16,619 bases of DNA from Lentisphaerota bacterium (lineage in GTDB: Bacteria; Verrucomicrobiota; Kiritimatiellia; RFP12; UBA3636). The position numbers were made by a program, and so were the translations under genes. A model generated the notes under the pieces. The model saw nothing but the letters and a program-made list of their open reading frames with translations. It was not told the origin of the DNA and ran no database searches. Below are positions 7,518-15,164 of this stretch, one piece after another. Location of the stretch: positions 1 to 16,619 of the forward strand of contig JAAZFF010000467.1 in the NCBI GenBank assembly GCA_012511845.1, written 5' to 3'. How positions within the stretch are numbered: position 1 is the stretch's first letter; every line of letters begins with the position of its first letter.

Positions 7518-7903
7518 TTAATGTCTCCTTTAAGAATTATATTGAAATTGAGAAAAAGAATAAATGTGCAAGTACATACAGCCAGCAATTCTAATTTTGG
7601 TAGCTGAAGGGAATGGGATTGTGGCAAAGTTGCTGTTACAGAGCATTGATTACGGCTCAGAGCATTGATTACGGCTCAGAGCATATTTTTGATGTTTGCA
7701 AGGTAGTTATAAATTGATTGTGTTGGAGAAGTGTATAGTTATCAAACTGCAGCCATTCCTGATATGGCGTGTAACACTTTGACTACATGCAATTTTAGCA
7801 TCAGAGTTGTTGCAGCGGGCGTGATTAATCTGCTGAAACAGAAAACATCACACCTGCAGCCCCTGGAAGGTGCAGCAGTACGATTTGATTGGTGTTTTTC
7901 TTA
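7518..7903. other. Non-coding region between the sulfatase gene and the insertion sequence
   Basis: 386 bp. It should contain the sulfatase promoter and the outer end of the insertion sequence. The only structure I see is the 19-bp tandem repeat at 7639-7684. A 63-codon plus-strand frame here runs into the transposase gene and has no family resemblance. Confidence 0.6.
7639..7684. repeat. Short tandem repeat, 19-bp unit, 2.4 copies
   Basis: The unit CAGAGCATTGATTACGGCT occurs exactly at 7639-7657 and 7658-7676, followed by the first eight bases of a third copy (7677-7684). There are no mismatches, so it is a recent slippage-type duplication. It lies about 120 bp upstream of the sulfatase start codon. 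Confidence 0.9.
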
Positions 7904-9289
7904 CTATTTGCGCTTTGCATAGCGCCGGATCAAGCCCTTTGATGTCAATTCCGGCGGTGCTGTTGGCGTATGTGGTCCGATTTCAAGTGCTTTCATAATG
8001 AAATCTTCGAGTTCTTCCCATGACTGGAACAGGTGGTATGTAGTCAGAACTTGCAGGTGCAGGAAAAACTCGCGACGGCTACCAAGACGCGCCCTGATTT
8101 CTGCATGATGTTTGCTGACAAGCTCAAGGACTGTGTGCGCAAGGAATGCGAGAATGTTAAGAGATGCCAACGTATTGGCCAAATATTTCTCACCGTGTCC
8201 AAAGTTGTGTTCCAGGTGATATCCTTTGGTTTTAAGGACATTATTGTTTCCATTTTCTATGTTCCAGCGTGCACGTCCACATGCTGCTATTTCTATAGCA
8301 TTTTCAGAATTTACATCCAGATCAGTCACCCAGCAGTTTTTATAAACCACATCCCCTTTAGCATCAGTTACGGTCAGTTCGATCCAGTTTACGCACAGTG
8401 TATTCTCCTCTCCGGACAGGGGAACACCTTTGGTGAAGCGTGTAGTCCATGTGCGTTTACGCTTGTCAGCATCACGGCGCACCTCAGTAACGGTTTGAAA
8501 GTCTGCCGACTCCAAAAGGTCAATCCAATCGTACGCAGTTTTATGAGACTCACGCAGGCAGGTGAATATAAAATGCACCCCATAAAGTAATACTTTTCTG
8601 CAAAAAGGCACATGCGCATAGAGGTCATCACCCAACAGCACGGCTTGCTCCTTGCGCAACCAGTCAGCGGCATCGTCAACCCAACGCTTGGCCGCATTAA
8701 TCTCGCAGTCCTGCTTCTGCGCCCCGTCCTGCGGTGCGCAGAACTCGGGGCGCAGGGGCACGGCCTGCCGGATACCCGGTGCCACGATAACAGGCGTGAC
8801 AGCCTTGTGGCTAAAGACCTCCCGGCCATCCTTATGTCGGGTGACAAGGCAATTAGGGCACGATATTTTCTCTGAACTGTGGAAGTCGGTCCCGTCAAGA
8901 GCGACGAGCGTATGCCCGTCAAGAACCTTGAAGCATACCATGGCATCATTTTCCTCCAGAATAGCCAGAAGGTCGCGGTAAGCATCATGTAGCAACTTCG
9001 GATGCGCCGGATCCAGCAGGTTCCTGACATGGTTATCCACTGGTATGTTCTTGATATTAAAAAGTGTCCGGGCATTATTGCCACCCTTTTCGCCCTGCAT
9101 GGCACGTTGAGAGGAAAGCCATGATGAAGACGGAAGGAAAAACACCGCAAATGCTGACATGACCGAATCCGGGATCGTATATCGTTTGTTGCGACCTGTC
9201 CGGCGGTCGGGAAACATTTCAGCAGCCTTTCTGACGACTCCAATGCACTGAGTGTATAGATCGAAATCTGTTCCGTGTGTTTCAGTCAT
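7904..9289 (-). CDS. IS4-like DDE transposase
   Basis: 461 residues. The DDE catalytic triad can be placed: Asp132 in L-D-G-T-D-F, Asp221 or Asp222 in L-L-G-D-D-L-Y, and Glu345 in W-N-I-E-N-G-N-N-N-V-L-K. This last stretch corresponds to the helix with the Y/W-x2-E-x6-K pattern of IS4-group transposases. A C-P-N-C motif follows the first Asp (residues 144-147), and Q-D-G-A-Q-K-Q-D-C-E at 187-196 is typical of this subgroup. It cuts and pastes its own element. The start is sure: ATG at 9287-9289 with a perfect AGGAGGTG site five bases upstream. That start overlaps the end of the accessory gene by 8 bp, so translation is probably coupled. Full length, no frameshift. Some databases file such elements as ISNCY; I cannot decide the exact family. 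Confidence 0.93.
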   Translation of the reverse strand: MTETHGTDFDLYTQCIGVVRKAAEMFPDRRTGRNKRYTIPDSVMSAFAVFFLPSSSWLSSQRAMQGEKGGNNARTLFNIKNIPVDNHVRNLLDPAHPKLLHDAYRDLLAILEENDAMVCFKVLDGHTLVALDGTDFHSSEKISCPNCLVTRHKDGREVFSHKAVTPVIVAPGIRQAVPLRPEFCAPQDGAQKQDCEINAAKRWVDDAADWLRKEQAVLLGDDLYAHVPFCRKVLLYGVHFIFTCLRESHKTAYDWIDLLESADFQTVTEVRRDADKRKRTWTTRFTKGVPLSGEENTLCVNWIELTVTDAKGDVVYKNCWVTDLDVNSENAIEIAACGRARWNIENGNNNVLKTKGYHLEHNFGHGEKYLANTLASLNILAFLAHTVLELVSKHHAEIRARLGSRREFFLHLQVLTTYHLFQSWEELEDFIMKALEIGPHTPTAPPELTSKGLIRRYAKRK

Positions 9290-9620
9290 GATTCACCTCC
9301 TGTTGAGATTTGCGTAACAACTGCAAGTTTATTGCCGTTAATTCCCTGACTATGGCCCGTAATCGCCTACCTTGAGCCACGCCTTGCGCAGCCCGTTCGG
9401 CATGTTCCGCCCGAATGTAAAATTGCCGCTGCCCTTTATCGCCAGTAGTAGCAAGATAAAGACGCGGCCCATGGCGCTTGCCAGTGTGACATGCACAATT
9501 CTTGCGCGAGCAAGTTGAATAACGCTCGACAAGCGAACCGTTTAGAATACAGCTCAAAGATGATATTTCACCGAGCAATGCATCACGCCGCTTTATGAGA
9601 GACTTGGTGTTTTTGTTCAT
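9282..9620 (-). CDS. IS-associated DUF6788-like protein
   Basis: 112 residues, basic, with predicted helices at both ends. The core C-S-R-K-N-C-A-C-H-T-G-K-R-H-G-P (residues 37-52), followed by R-L-Y-L-A-T-T-G-D-K-G-Q and Q-F-Y-I, is the signature of the DUF6788 family. That family is repeatedly found next to transposases. Cys37, Cys42, Cys44, His45 and His50 could bind a zinc ion. The protein may help the transposase bind DNA or regulate it; no function is proven. It is the upstream gene of the pair and its stop overlaps the transposase start. The start ATG at 9618-9620 is the first in frame. Confidence 0.82.
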   Translation of the reverse strand: MNKNTKSLIKRRDALLGEISSLSCILNGSLVERYSTCSRKNCACHTGKRHGPRLYLATTGDKGQRQFYIRAEHAERAAQGVAQGRRLRAIVRELTAINLQLLRKSQQEVNHD

Positions 9621-9911
9621 GGCGCATAGTATAGAGCATAAATCATACCCTATGCAACAATAAAAGTAAAAAATCTATAAATAGAATTGCTGACATACAG
9701 CAGCTTGCCCAATGATGCAGTTTCATGACAGGAAAGTTTTGTGCCGATCATAAACAAAAATTTTTAAAAAGACTACTCTATTAAAAAAACAAAAGCAACA
9801 TAAAAAATATCAATAAGTATTTTGCACCATTTCAGGCATAGTTTTCCTTATGCCCGATAATGATTTCTAATATTCTTGCAAAATCATACGCATTATTGCA
9901 GTATTAAATGG
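9621..9911. other. AT-rich intergenic region before yggS
   Basis: About 290 bp, very AT-rich, especially 9750-9830. It must contain the outer end of the insertion sequence and the promoter of the yggS operon, but I see no good -35/-10 pair. A small hairpin, GGCATA at 9835-9840 with TATGCC at 9849-9854, lies about 60 bp before the yggS start. No reading frame is worth calling. Confidence 0.55.
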
Positions 9912-10652
9912 ATGGAAAACATCTCTTCAGAAAGTATTGCAGCACGTTTATATGCCATCGAAGAACGCATTAATAACGCAGCAGAACGGGCTCTGCGCAA
10001 CCCCGATGACATAAGCCTTGTAGCTGTATCAAAAACTTTTCCTCCCGAAATAATAGATGAGGGGATTAGAGCAGGGATTTCGATCCTGGGCGAAAGCAAG
10101 ATCCAGGAGGCAATGGCAAAGCATGAACAATGCAGCTCAGCCGACTGGCATTTCATAGGCAGGCTCCAACGCAACAAAATCCGCCACGCCCTCTCAATAT
10201 TTTCTGCCATTCATAGCGTAGACTCCCTCCAGCTTATGGAAAGCATAGCACGAGTCCAGGATGAAACAGGGCAACGACCTCAACTATTTCTTCAAGTCAA
10301 CGTTTCAGGAGAAGCATCCAAGACCGGGTTCAGTCCGGAGGGAGCCAGAGAAACCTTAACAAATTTTCCCCGATTAATCAGCGAACTGAACATAGTTGGA
10401 CTCATGACTATTCCCCCGTGGGCACCGGAAGCAGAAGCGTCTCGCCCCTACTTCCGCACACTGCGGGAATTAAGAGATTCCATCTCCTCAGAACTCGAAA
10501 TTGATCTGCCGGAACTTTCAATGGGAATGTCCGGAGATTTTGAAGTTGCAATAGAAGAAGGAGCTACTTTTGTTCGAATAGGTTCGGCAATTTTCGGGAA
10601 ACGTTCTTCATGGAAACCTCAAAGGACACCGGACTCAGATGACTATTTTTGA
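9912..10652 (+). CDS. yggS: YggS-family pyridoxal phosphate-binding protein (PLP homeostasis)
   Basis: 246 residues from the ATG at 9912, the normal family size. A TTG 36 bp upstream is in frame but adds residues with no family counterpart, so it is not chosen. Lys41 in V-A-V-S-K-T is the PLP-binding lysine; G-E-S-K-I-Q-E (60-66), W-H-F-I-G-R-L-Q-R-N-K (79-89), N-V-S-G-E (130-134) and M-G-M-S-G-D-F-E-V-A-I (204-214) are the family blocks. The end V-R-I-G-S-A-I-F-G is also typical. The protein buffers and delivers vitamin B6 cofactor and affects amino- and keto-acid balance; it is not thought to be a catalyst. No clear ribosome site precedes the start. It overlaps the next gene by 14 bp, so it is the first gene of a three-gene operon. 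Confidence 0.95.
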   Translation: MENISSESIAARLYAIEERINNAAERALRNPDDISLVAVSKTFPPEIIDEGIRAGISILGESKIQEAMAKHEQCSSADWHFIGRLQRNKIRHALSIFSAIHSVDSLQLMESIARVQDETGQRPQLFLQVNVSGEASKTGFSPEGARETLTNFPRLISELNIVGLMTIPPWAPEAEASRPYFRTLRELRDSISSELEIDLPELSMGMSGDFEVAIEEGATFVRIGSAIFGKRSSWKPQRTPDSDDYF

Positions 10653-11478
10653 TTCTCACGCACATTTCCCTCCTGAAACCGTTTCAGAACACGATGCCCA
10701 GATTGAACGGGCACGAAACGCCGGGCTTGCAGGCATACTTGCCGTTGGAGGAAATAATGAGCTCGATACAGGTGCCACATCAATGGCATCGAAATTCCCT
10801 GATTTTGTTTTTCTGTCACTGGGATATGAGCGCGATGCGGCTATGGAAATAGGAACATCAGACGGTGCGCTTGAAAAATCCATATCCGATTTGAGAGAAC
10901 AAATTAATTCTCTCCGCTCACAGGGTGTTTTCCTCCGTGCAATAGGAGAAATAGGGCTCGATTTTTCACGCAATCCATCAGAAAGCGATAAAGAATCACA
11001 AATCGCCTTTTTTGCAGCCCAGCTTGAACTTGCTGATGAACTTGAATTGCCCTGCACAATACATAGCAGGGATGCTGATGCCGAAACTCTTGAAACAATT
11101 GAACGCTACGGCTCACAACAGATGCGCAAAAAGGGACGCCTCGGAGTAATACATTGTTTTACAAGAGACAAAAACTTTGCAGATGCTGCTGTAGAACTCG
11201 GCTTACACATTGGAATCAGCGGCATCTATACATTCAATAACGCTTCAGACTTACGTGGCACAGTCGGGACTCTGCCACTCGAACGGCTGCTTGTAGAAAC
11301 AGACTGCCCATACCTCACCCCCGCCCCCATGCGCGGGAAACCAAATGAACCGGCAATGGTCGTTCATACAGCAACACGTATGGCACACGATATGCAAACC
11401 ACGCCGGAAAAGATTGCTAAAATTACAACCGATAACGCTATCAAACTCTTTGCATTACCAATCAACCGGCATGTATAA
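10639..11478 (+). CDS. TatD-family metal-dependent hydrolase
   Basis: 279 residues, a TIM-barrel hydrolase of the TatD/YcfH group, known as Mg-dependent DNA exonucleases and tRNA-related nucleases. Metal ligands are visible: His7 and His9 (D-S-H-A-H), Glu104 (G-E-I-G-L-D), His142 (I-H-S-R-D), His172 (H-C-F-T) and Asp222 (E-T-D-C-P-Y-L-T-P). R-G-K-P-N-E-P follows at 232-238. The usual G-x-H-P motif after the second strand is replaced by L-G-Y-E-R-D (61-66), a departure from most members. The ATG overlaps the end of yggS by 14 bp, and the stop lies 8 bp inside the next gene, so translation should be coupled. In other bacteria this hydrolase neighbours metG or holB; here it does not. Confidence 0.94.
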   Translation: MTIFDSHAHFPPETVSEHDAQIERARNAGLAGILAVGGNNELDTGATSMASKFPDFVFLSLGYERDAAMEIGTSDGALEKSISDLREQINSLRSQGVFLRAIGEIGLDFSRNPSESDKESQIAFFAAQLELADELELPCTIHSRDADAETLETIERYGSQQMRKKGRLGVIHCFTRDKNFADAAVELGLHIGISGIYTFNNASDLRGTVGTLPLERLLVETDCPYLTPAPMRGKPNEPAMVVHTATRMAHDMQTTPEKIAKITTDNAIKLFALPINRHV

Positions 11479-13189
11479 AAAAATATTTGCTCTTTTACTT
11501 ATAACTTTCACCGCCTTCCCCACAGTTCTTGCGGGCAAGGCAACCCTCTACCGGACCATAGACCGCACGTCTTCATTTGATCCTATAAAAACAGAAGCTG
11601 TCGGCGATATGCGCTGCGTATCGCTGGTGTACGAGACACTTCTCGAATATGAGTACGATACACGACCGTACAAACTGCGTGGATGCGTCGCTGCGTCGCT
11701 CCCGGAAATCTCGGAAGACGGTACCGTGCTCACCTTCAAACTGCGCGATGACGTGTTTTTCGGTCCTGACCCGTGTCTCGGTACAGACCCTGCCACCGGC
11801 TTGCCGTTGAGGCGAAAGCTCGTTGCCAATGATGTTGTCTATTCATTTAAACGACTCGCTGATGCAAAGCTTACTTCATCCGGATACTGGACAATTGAAA
11901 ACAGGATCAAAGGAGCTGATGAATTCAGGAAAGCATCGCTTTCTGACAAGCCAACCGATTATTCGCTTGAAGTGCCCGGGATAAAGGCACTTGATTCGCA
12001 AACAGTGCAGATAACACTCGAAGAACCGTCGCCCGACTTCCTATGGGTGCTCGCCATGCCGTACACTGCTGTTGTACCACGTGAGGCTGTAGAAAAATAT
12101 GGAGTAAATTTCGATTCTCACGAGGTTGGAAGTGGACCTTACCGCCTGGTAAAATGGCGGCGGGGATATATGATTGAGTTTGAGCGGCGTCCCGGTCGTG
12201 ACATTTCACGTGATGCCACGCCAGTATTACCGGACTGCGAAAATGCAGTTCCTATAGAACGACTCATTTATCTCGTAATGGAAGATGCTTCCACGCGTTG
12301 GCTCACTTTCCTTGACGGTGCTCTCGATGTTGCAGGCGACATATCGCGTGACAACTGGGACGTAGTAATTGGTGCCGATGGAAAGCTTACAGAAGAAATG
12401 GTCAAACGCGATATCCGTCTGTTTACACAACCCAGTCTCGATACATATTATATCGGGTTCAATCTTGACGATCCTGTAGTGGGTTCCAATAAAAAACTGC
12501 GTCAGGCAATGTCGTGTGCTTTTGACACCGGTCAATGGATTGAACTTAACAACAATCGCGTTGTGGGTGCCGACGGTCCTGTACCTCCTGGGATTGAAGG
12601 CAAGCTCGAAACACCGCATCAGTACGCTTTCAACCTTGAAAAGGCAGTAGAACTGATGGGCGAAGCCGGATATCCGGAAGGAATTGATCCCTCCACGGGC
12701 CGACGCCTGACCCTGACTCTTGATCTCGGCAGAACGGATCAGGAAATTCGGGAATTGGCAGAACTCTTTTCTGCCTTTATGGACAGGATTGGAATAGTTG
12801 TAAATTTGCAATACAACAACTGGCCTTCATACCTGCGTAAAGTAGGTCGTAGGGAATCTCAAATTTTTCTGATTGGATGGATGGCTGACTACCCGTCTGC
12901 ACTTAACTTCATGCAACTTTTTGTTGGAAGGAATTCATCACCCGGCCCTAACAGGGCTAATTACACAAATTCGGAATACGATGAGCTTTTTGATAAAGCA
13001 GACATAGAACTGGATGATGCAAAGCGACTTGCCCTTATTCGGCGAATGCAGGAAATCGTCAGGGAGGACTTACCCTGGATTTTTATGCATCATAGAAAAA
13101 CAAATCTGCTGCTCAATCCCCGTGTTCGAAACATGATGATACACGATTTTCCCTATGGAGCAGAAAAGCACTGGCGCGTTTTACCCTGA
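11471..13189 (+). CDS. Extracellular solute-binding protein, family 5 (oligopeptide/dipeptide type)
   Basis: 572 residues, usual for the OppA/DppA group. The ATG at 11471 gives a clear signal peptide: K3-K4, a hydrophobic core to residue 20, and V-L-A before Gly22. No Cys follows, so this is a secreted or periplasmic protein and not a lipoprotein. The mature part has the family pattern: S-F-D-P (35-38), V-Y-E-T-L-L-E-Y (53-60), L-T-F-K-L-R-D-D-V-F-F (87-97), V-Y-S-F-K-R (123-128) and G-S-G-P-Y-R-L (220-226). A longer in-frame start at 11345 would put the signal peptide in the middle and is rejected. It overlaps tatD by 8 bp. No permease or ATPase gene follows, so the transporter partner must be elsewhere. 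The ligand may be a peptide, nickel or sugar. Confidence 0.93.
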   Translation: MYKKIFALLLITFTAFPTVLAGKATLYRTIDRTSSFDPIKTEAVGDMRCVSLVYETLLEYEYDTRPYKLRGCVAASLPEISEDGTVLTFKLRDDVFFGPDPCLGTDPATGLPLRRKLVANDVVYSFKRLADAKLTSSGYWTIENRIKGADEFRKASLSDKPTDYSLEVPGIKALDSQTVQITLEEPSPDFLWVLAMPYTAVVPREAVEKYGVNFDSHEVGSGPYRLVKWRRGYMIEFERRPGRDISRDATPVLPDCENAVPIERLIYLVMEDASTRWLTFLDGALDVAGDISRDNWDVVIGADGKLTEEMVKRDIRLFTQPSLDTYYIGFNLDDPVVGSNKKLRQAMSCAFDTGQWIELNNNRVVGADGPVPPGIEGKLETPHQYAFNLEKAVELMGEAGYPEGIDPSTGRRLTLTLDLGRTDQEIRELAELFSAFMDRIGIVVNLQYNNWPSYLRKVGRRESQIFLIGWMADYPSALNFMQLFVGRNSSPGPNRANYTNSEYDELFDKADIELDDAKRLALIRRMQEIVREDLPWIFMHHRKTNLLLNPRVRNMMIHDFPYGAEKHWRVLP

Positions 13190-14131
13190 TTTCTCCTGTT
13201 CACGCAGACAGGAAAGTACTTGAGTGAAATCTTGTGGAGCAGGAGCTTCAAAAAGCACCATTTCGCCTGTTGACGGGTGGGAAAAGCCCAGTCTCCATGC
13301 ATGCAGCATCTGGCGCTGCGGCTTTACAGCCATTATTGCATCACTCTTCCTTCTTCCGTAAACAGGATCTCCAACGACGGGGCAACCAAGATGCTGCATA
13401 TGAACCCTGATTTGATGAGTTCTGCCTGTTTCAATTATTACAGACATAAGCGCATGATTCCGAAAAGATTCAAGGACAGAGTAGTTGGATATTGCATTTT
13501 TGCCGTTCGTCGTGACAACAGCCATTTTTTTTCGATTAACGGGGTGCCTGCCTATAAGTGTTTCCACACGCCCTTCAGCAGCTGATGGAACACCGTGTAC
13601 AATCGTCTTGTAAACCTTTTCAACCAAATCATCATGGAAAGCGGTTGTTAGATGTTCATAAGCAGCAGGAGTTTTTGCTACTACCATAATGCCCGATGTG
13701 TCTTTATCAAGTCTGTGAACGATACCGGGACGCTCTTCAAAGCCTGCATTCGAAACTTCCGGGCAAAAATGTATCAATGCGTTAGCCAGCGTACCGCTCT
13801 CATGTCCTGCTGCCGGATGTACCACCAAACCGGGAGGTTTATTTATAACAAGTATCTCCGGATCCTCGTGTATAACATCGAGCGGGATATCCTCCGCCAC
13901 CACGTCTGACGGCGCATCGGGTGGAATCTTCAAGATATAAACTTCATCATGCCTTACCCTGCGGGACGGGCTTAAAACCGGAGTCCCTTCAAAAGAGATA
14001 AAGCCGGCAAGGATTAATTCTTTAATCTTGGCACGCGAAAAACCGGATGCCCCTGCAAGCCAGGCATCAAGTCGCATATTGTCAGAAGGCGGCATAAATG
14101 GCACTGTATATTCTTTAACTGTAAATTCCAT
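13181..14131 (-). CDS. rluD: RluD-type 23S rRNA/large-family pseudouridine synthase
   Basis: 316 residues. An N-terminal S4 RNA-binding domain (about residues 18-65) contains R-L-D-A-W-L and F-S-R-A-K-I-K-E-L-I. The catalytic domain follows with I-N-K-P-P-G-L-V-V-H-P (96-106) and the hallmark H-R-L-D-K-D-T-S-G (139-147), where Asp142 is catalytic. G-R-T-H-Q-I-R-V-H-M-Q-H-L-G-C-P-V follows in the second half. The enzyme isomerises uridines in large-subunit rRNA, for RluD in helix 69; RluC-type specificity cannot be excluded from sequence alone. The ATG has AGGG seven bases upstream. The gene follows tRNA-Glu on the same strand after only 19 bp and may be read from the tRNA promoter. Its end overlaps the convergent solute-binding protein gene by 9 bp. 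Confidence 0.94.
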   Translation of the reverse strand: MEFTVKEYTVPFMPPSDNMRLDAWLAGASGFSRAKIKELILAGFISFEGTPVLSPSRRVRHDEVYILKIPPDAPSDVVAEDIPLDVIHEDPEILVINKPPGLVVHPAAGHESGTLANALIHFCPEVSNAGFEERPGIVHRLDKDTSGIMVVAKTPAAYEHLTTAFHDDLVEKVYKTIVHGVPSAAEGRVETLIGRHPVNRKKMAVVTTNGKNAISNYSVLESFRNHALMSVIIETGRTHQIRVHMQHLGCPVVGDPVYGRRKSDAIMAVKPQRQMLHAWRLGFSHPSTGEMVLFEAPAPQDFTQVLSCLREQEKSG

Positions 14132-14150
14132 TATATGCCCTGTACCTGAA

Positions 14151-14225
14151 TGGTACCCCCACGGGGAATCGAACCCCGCTTTCCAGGATGAGAACCTGAT
14201 GTCCTAGCCGATAGACGATGGGGGC
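14151..14225 (-). tRNA. tRNA-Glu (anticodon CUC)
   Basis: 75 nt on the minus strand including an encoded CCA. Acceptor arm GCCCCCA pairs with TGGGGGT (G1 with U72 is a wobble), followed by discriminator A and CCA. The D-arm starts GTCT and ends GGAC. The anticodon stem TCAGG/CCTGG encloses the loop TTCTCAT with anticodon CTC. The T-arm CGGGG/CCCCG has the loop TTCGATT. All canonical parts fit glutamate tRNA, and a G1:U72-like end with TACCA is seen in other bacterial tRNA-Glu genes. Confidence 0.96.
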
Positions 14226-14245
14226 AACTTTGCCAAACACGTTTC

Positions 14246-14275
14246 AATCTATCACATCGGCTCCTTCGATGTCAA
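14246..14275 (-). promoter_or_regulatory. Promoter of tRNA-Glu (and probably rluD)
   Basis: On the minus strand a perfect -35 box TTGACA (14270-14275) is followed after 18 bp by TAGATT (14246-14251), with TGA directly before it (extended -10). Transcription would start near 14239, about 14 nt before the tRNA 5' end. No terminator is seen between the tRNA and rluD, so read-through into rluD is likely. Confidence 0.65.
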
Positions 14276-14299
14276 CAAGCAGTTTTTTTGTTTTTATAG

Positions 14300-14329
14300 T
14301 TGACTTACTCTCTTAAAATGTGTGATACT
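14300..14329 (+). promoter_or_regulatory. Promoter of the orphan prepilin gene
   Basis: TTGACT (14300-14305), an 18-bp spacer and GATACT (14324-14329) preceded by TGT (extended -10). The start point would be near 14336, giving an 87-nt leader before the ATG at 14423. It lies just upstream of, and divergent from, the tRNA-Glu promoter. Confidence 0.55.
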
Positions 14330-14422
14330 CAACGCAATCCAGTAATCCAGTCAACAGAGCGAGCTGTGCTTGCAGGTTTGCAAAGAATTTACAAAATTAT
14401 ATCAAACACCAAAGGTGACAGT

Positions 14423-15139
14423 ATGAAAAAAACTCACATGAAATCCAAGTTCTCAGCATTTACGTTGATCGAACTTCTCGTCGTTATAGCAATTCTTGGT
14501 ATTCTGATGGGGCTTATGTTCCCCGCTATTCAGGGTGCTATCCAGAGTGCAAACGCTACACAGATTGGAAATAACGGCAAGAACATTGTTCAGGGAATAA
14601 TGTCAGCCAATCTCGATCGTGAAACAATGAACATGGGTAGTGTATGGCCTAGCAAAGATGCCAAGTTTGCCGGTAGCGTAGACTATACTGCAGCAGCTGA
14701 CTCAGAAACATATTTTGCTGATCTTATCAAATCACAGTCACTCGAGAATATGAGCTGGGCTGTCTTTGCCGGTGCCGGTATACCTGCAGCCACAGATGAA
14801 ACACAGTTCAAATCCGGAAACTACAACGTATGGAATATTGTTGCAGGTCTCGATGAGAGTGCATTCGATGATACGCCCTTCCTATTCACAAGAAACTTCA
14901 GCATTGTAAGATCTGATCTTGAAAATGACGAAACACCACTCAACCAGAAATTCCTTCCGGACGTAAAACCTTTTGGAAATTCAATACTCGTATTCGTACA
15001 AAAAGGCGGCGGTATGCATAAGCTTAAAGCAAGATACCTTTCTGATCCCAAACAGTTCCTCGGTGGTTCAACTTTCAATAATATCACGAACCGCAATGCA
15101 ACTGTAGTCAATGCAAAGGGCATTAGCAGCGACGGCTAA
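14423..15139 (+). CDS. Orphan prepilin-type major-subunit-like protein
   Basis: 238 residues from the ATG at 14423, which has AGGTGA five bases upstream; a longer frame from 14300 has no such site and would bury the leader. The leader is short and basic, cut after Ala12 before Phe13, then T-L-I-E-L-L-V-V-I-A-I-L with Glu17 at +5. This is the classic signature of the very numerous prepilin-type proteins of Lentisphaerota and relatives. The soluble part is rich in Ala, Asn, Ser and Phe, has no cysteine after the leader and ends S-S-D-G. It stands alone between its own promoter and a strong terminator, which suits an abundant subunit. It could be the main subunit of a fibre or a pseudopilin assembled by the machine of the gspF operon. 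No specific family name can be given. Confidence 0.88.
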   Translation: MKKTHMKSKFSAFTLIELLVVIAILGILMGLMFPAIQGAIQSANATQIGNNGKNIVQGIMSANLDRETMNMGSVWPSKDAKFAGSVDYTAAADSETYFADLIKSQSLENMSWAVFAGAGIPAATDETQFKSGNYNVWNIVAGLDESAFDDTPFLFTRNFSIVRSDLENDETPLNQKFLPDVKPFGNSILVFVQKGGGMHKLKARYLSDPKQFLGGSTFNNITNRNATVVNAKGISSDG

Positions 15140-15164
15140 GTTTTGCTTTAATTATCTCAATTTT

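Larger units (their letters stand above)
7904..9620 (-). mobile_element. Insertion sequence with DUF6788-like accessory gene and IS4-like DDE transposase
   Basis: Two co-directional genes overlapping by 8 bp make up the element: the accessory gene at 9282-9620 and the transposase at 7904-9289. Both reading frames are intact, so it may be active. The given limits are those of the genes; the true ends must lie a little outside. I found no convincing terminal inverted repeats or target duplication. The best candidate pair is TTACT...TTGCATAG at about 7901-7922 and its inverted form at about 9650-9668, which is weak and inside AT-rich sequence. The element sits between two transcription units and interrupts no recognisable gene. 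Confidence 0.85.

Noticed and set aside
7731..7922. 63-codon plus-strand frame beside the insertion sequence
   Set aside because: It ends inside the transposase gene on the other strand, with no ribosome site and no recognisable motif.
8389..9243. Long minus-strand frame of 284 codons inside the transposase gene
   Set aside because: It is the shadow of the transposase in another phase; rich in Cys, Arg and Ser without family motifs.
11345..11470. Upstream extension of the solute-binding protein
   Set aside because: It would overlap tatD by 134 bp and bury the signal peptide; the ATG at 11471 gives a textbook N-terminus.
12227..12811. Minus-strand frame of 194 codons opposite the solute-binding protein
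   Set aside because: Antisense shadow; the plus frame carries continuous family 5 motifs through this region.
14300..14422. Upstream extension of the orphan prepilin
   Set aside because: The extension covers the promoter, has no ribosome site and would place 41 residues before a perfect short prepilin leader.
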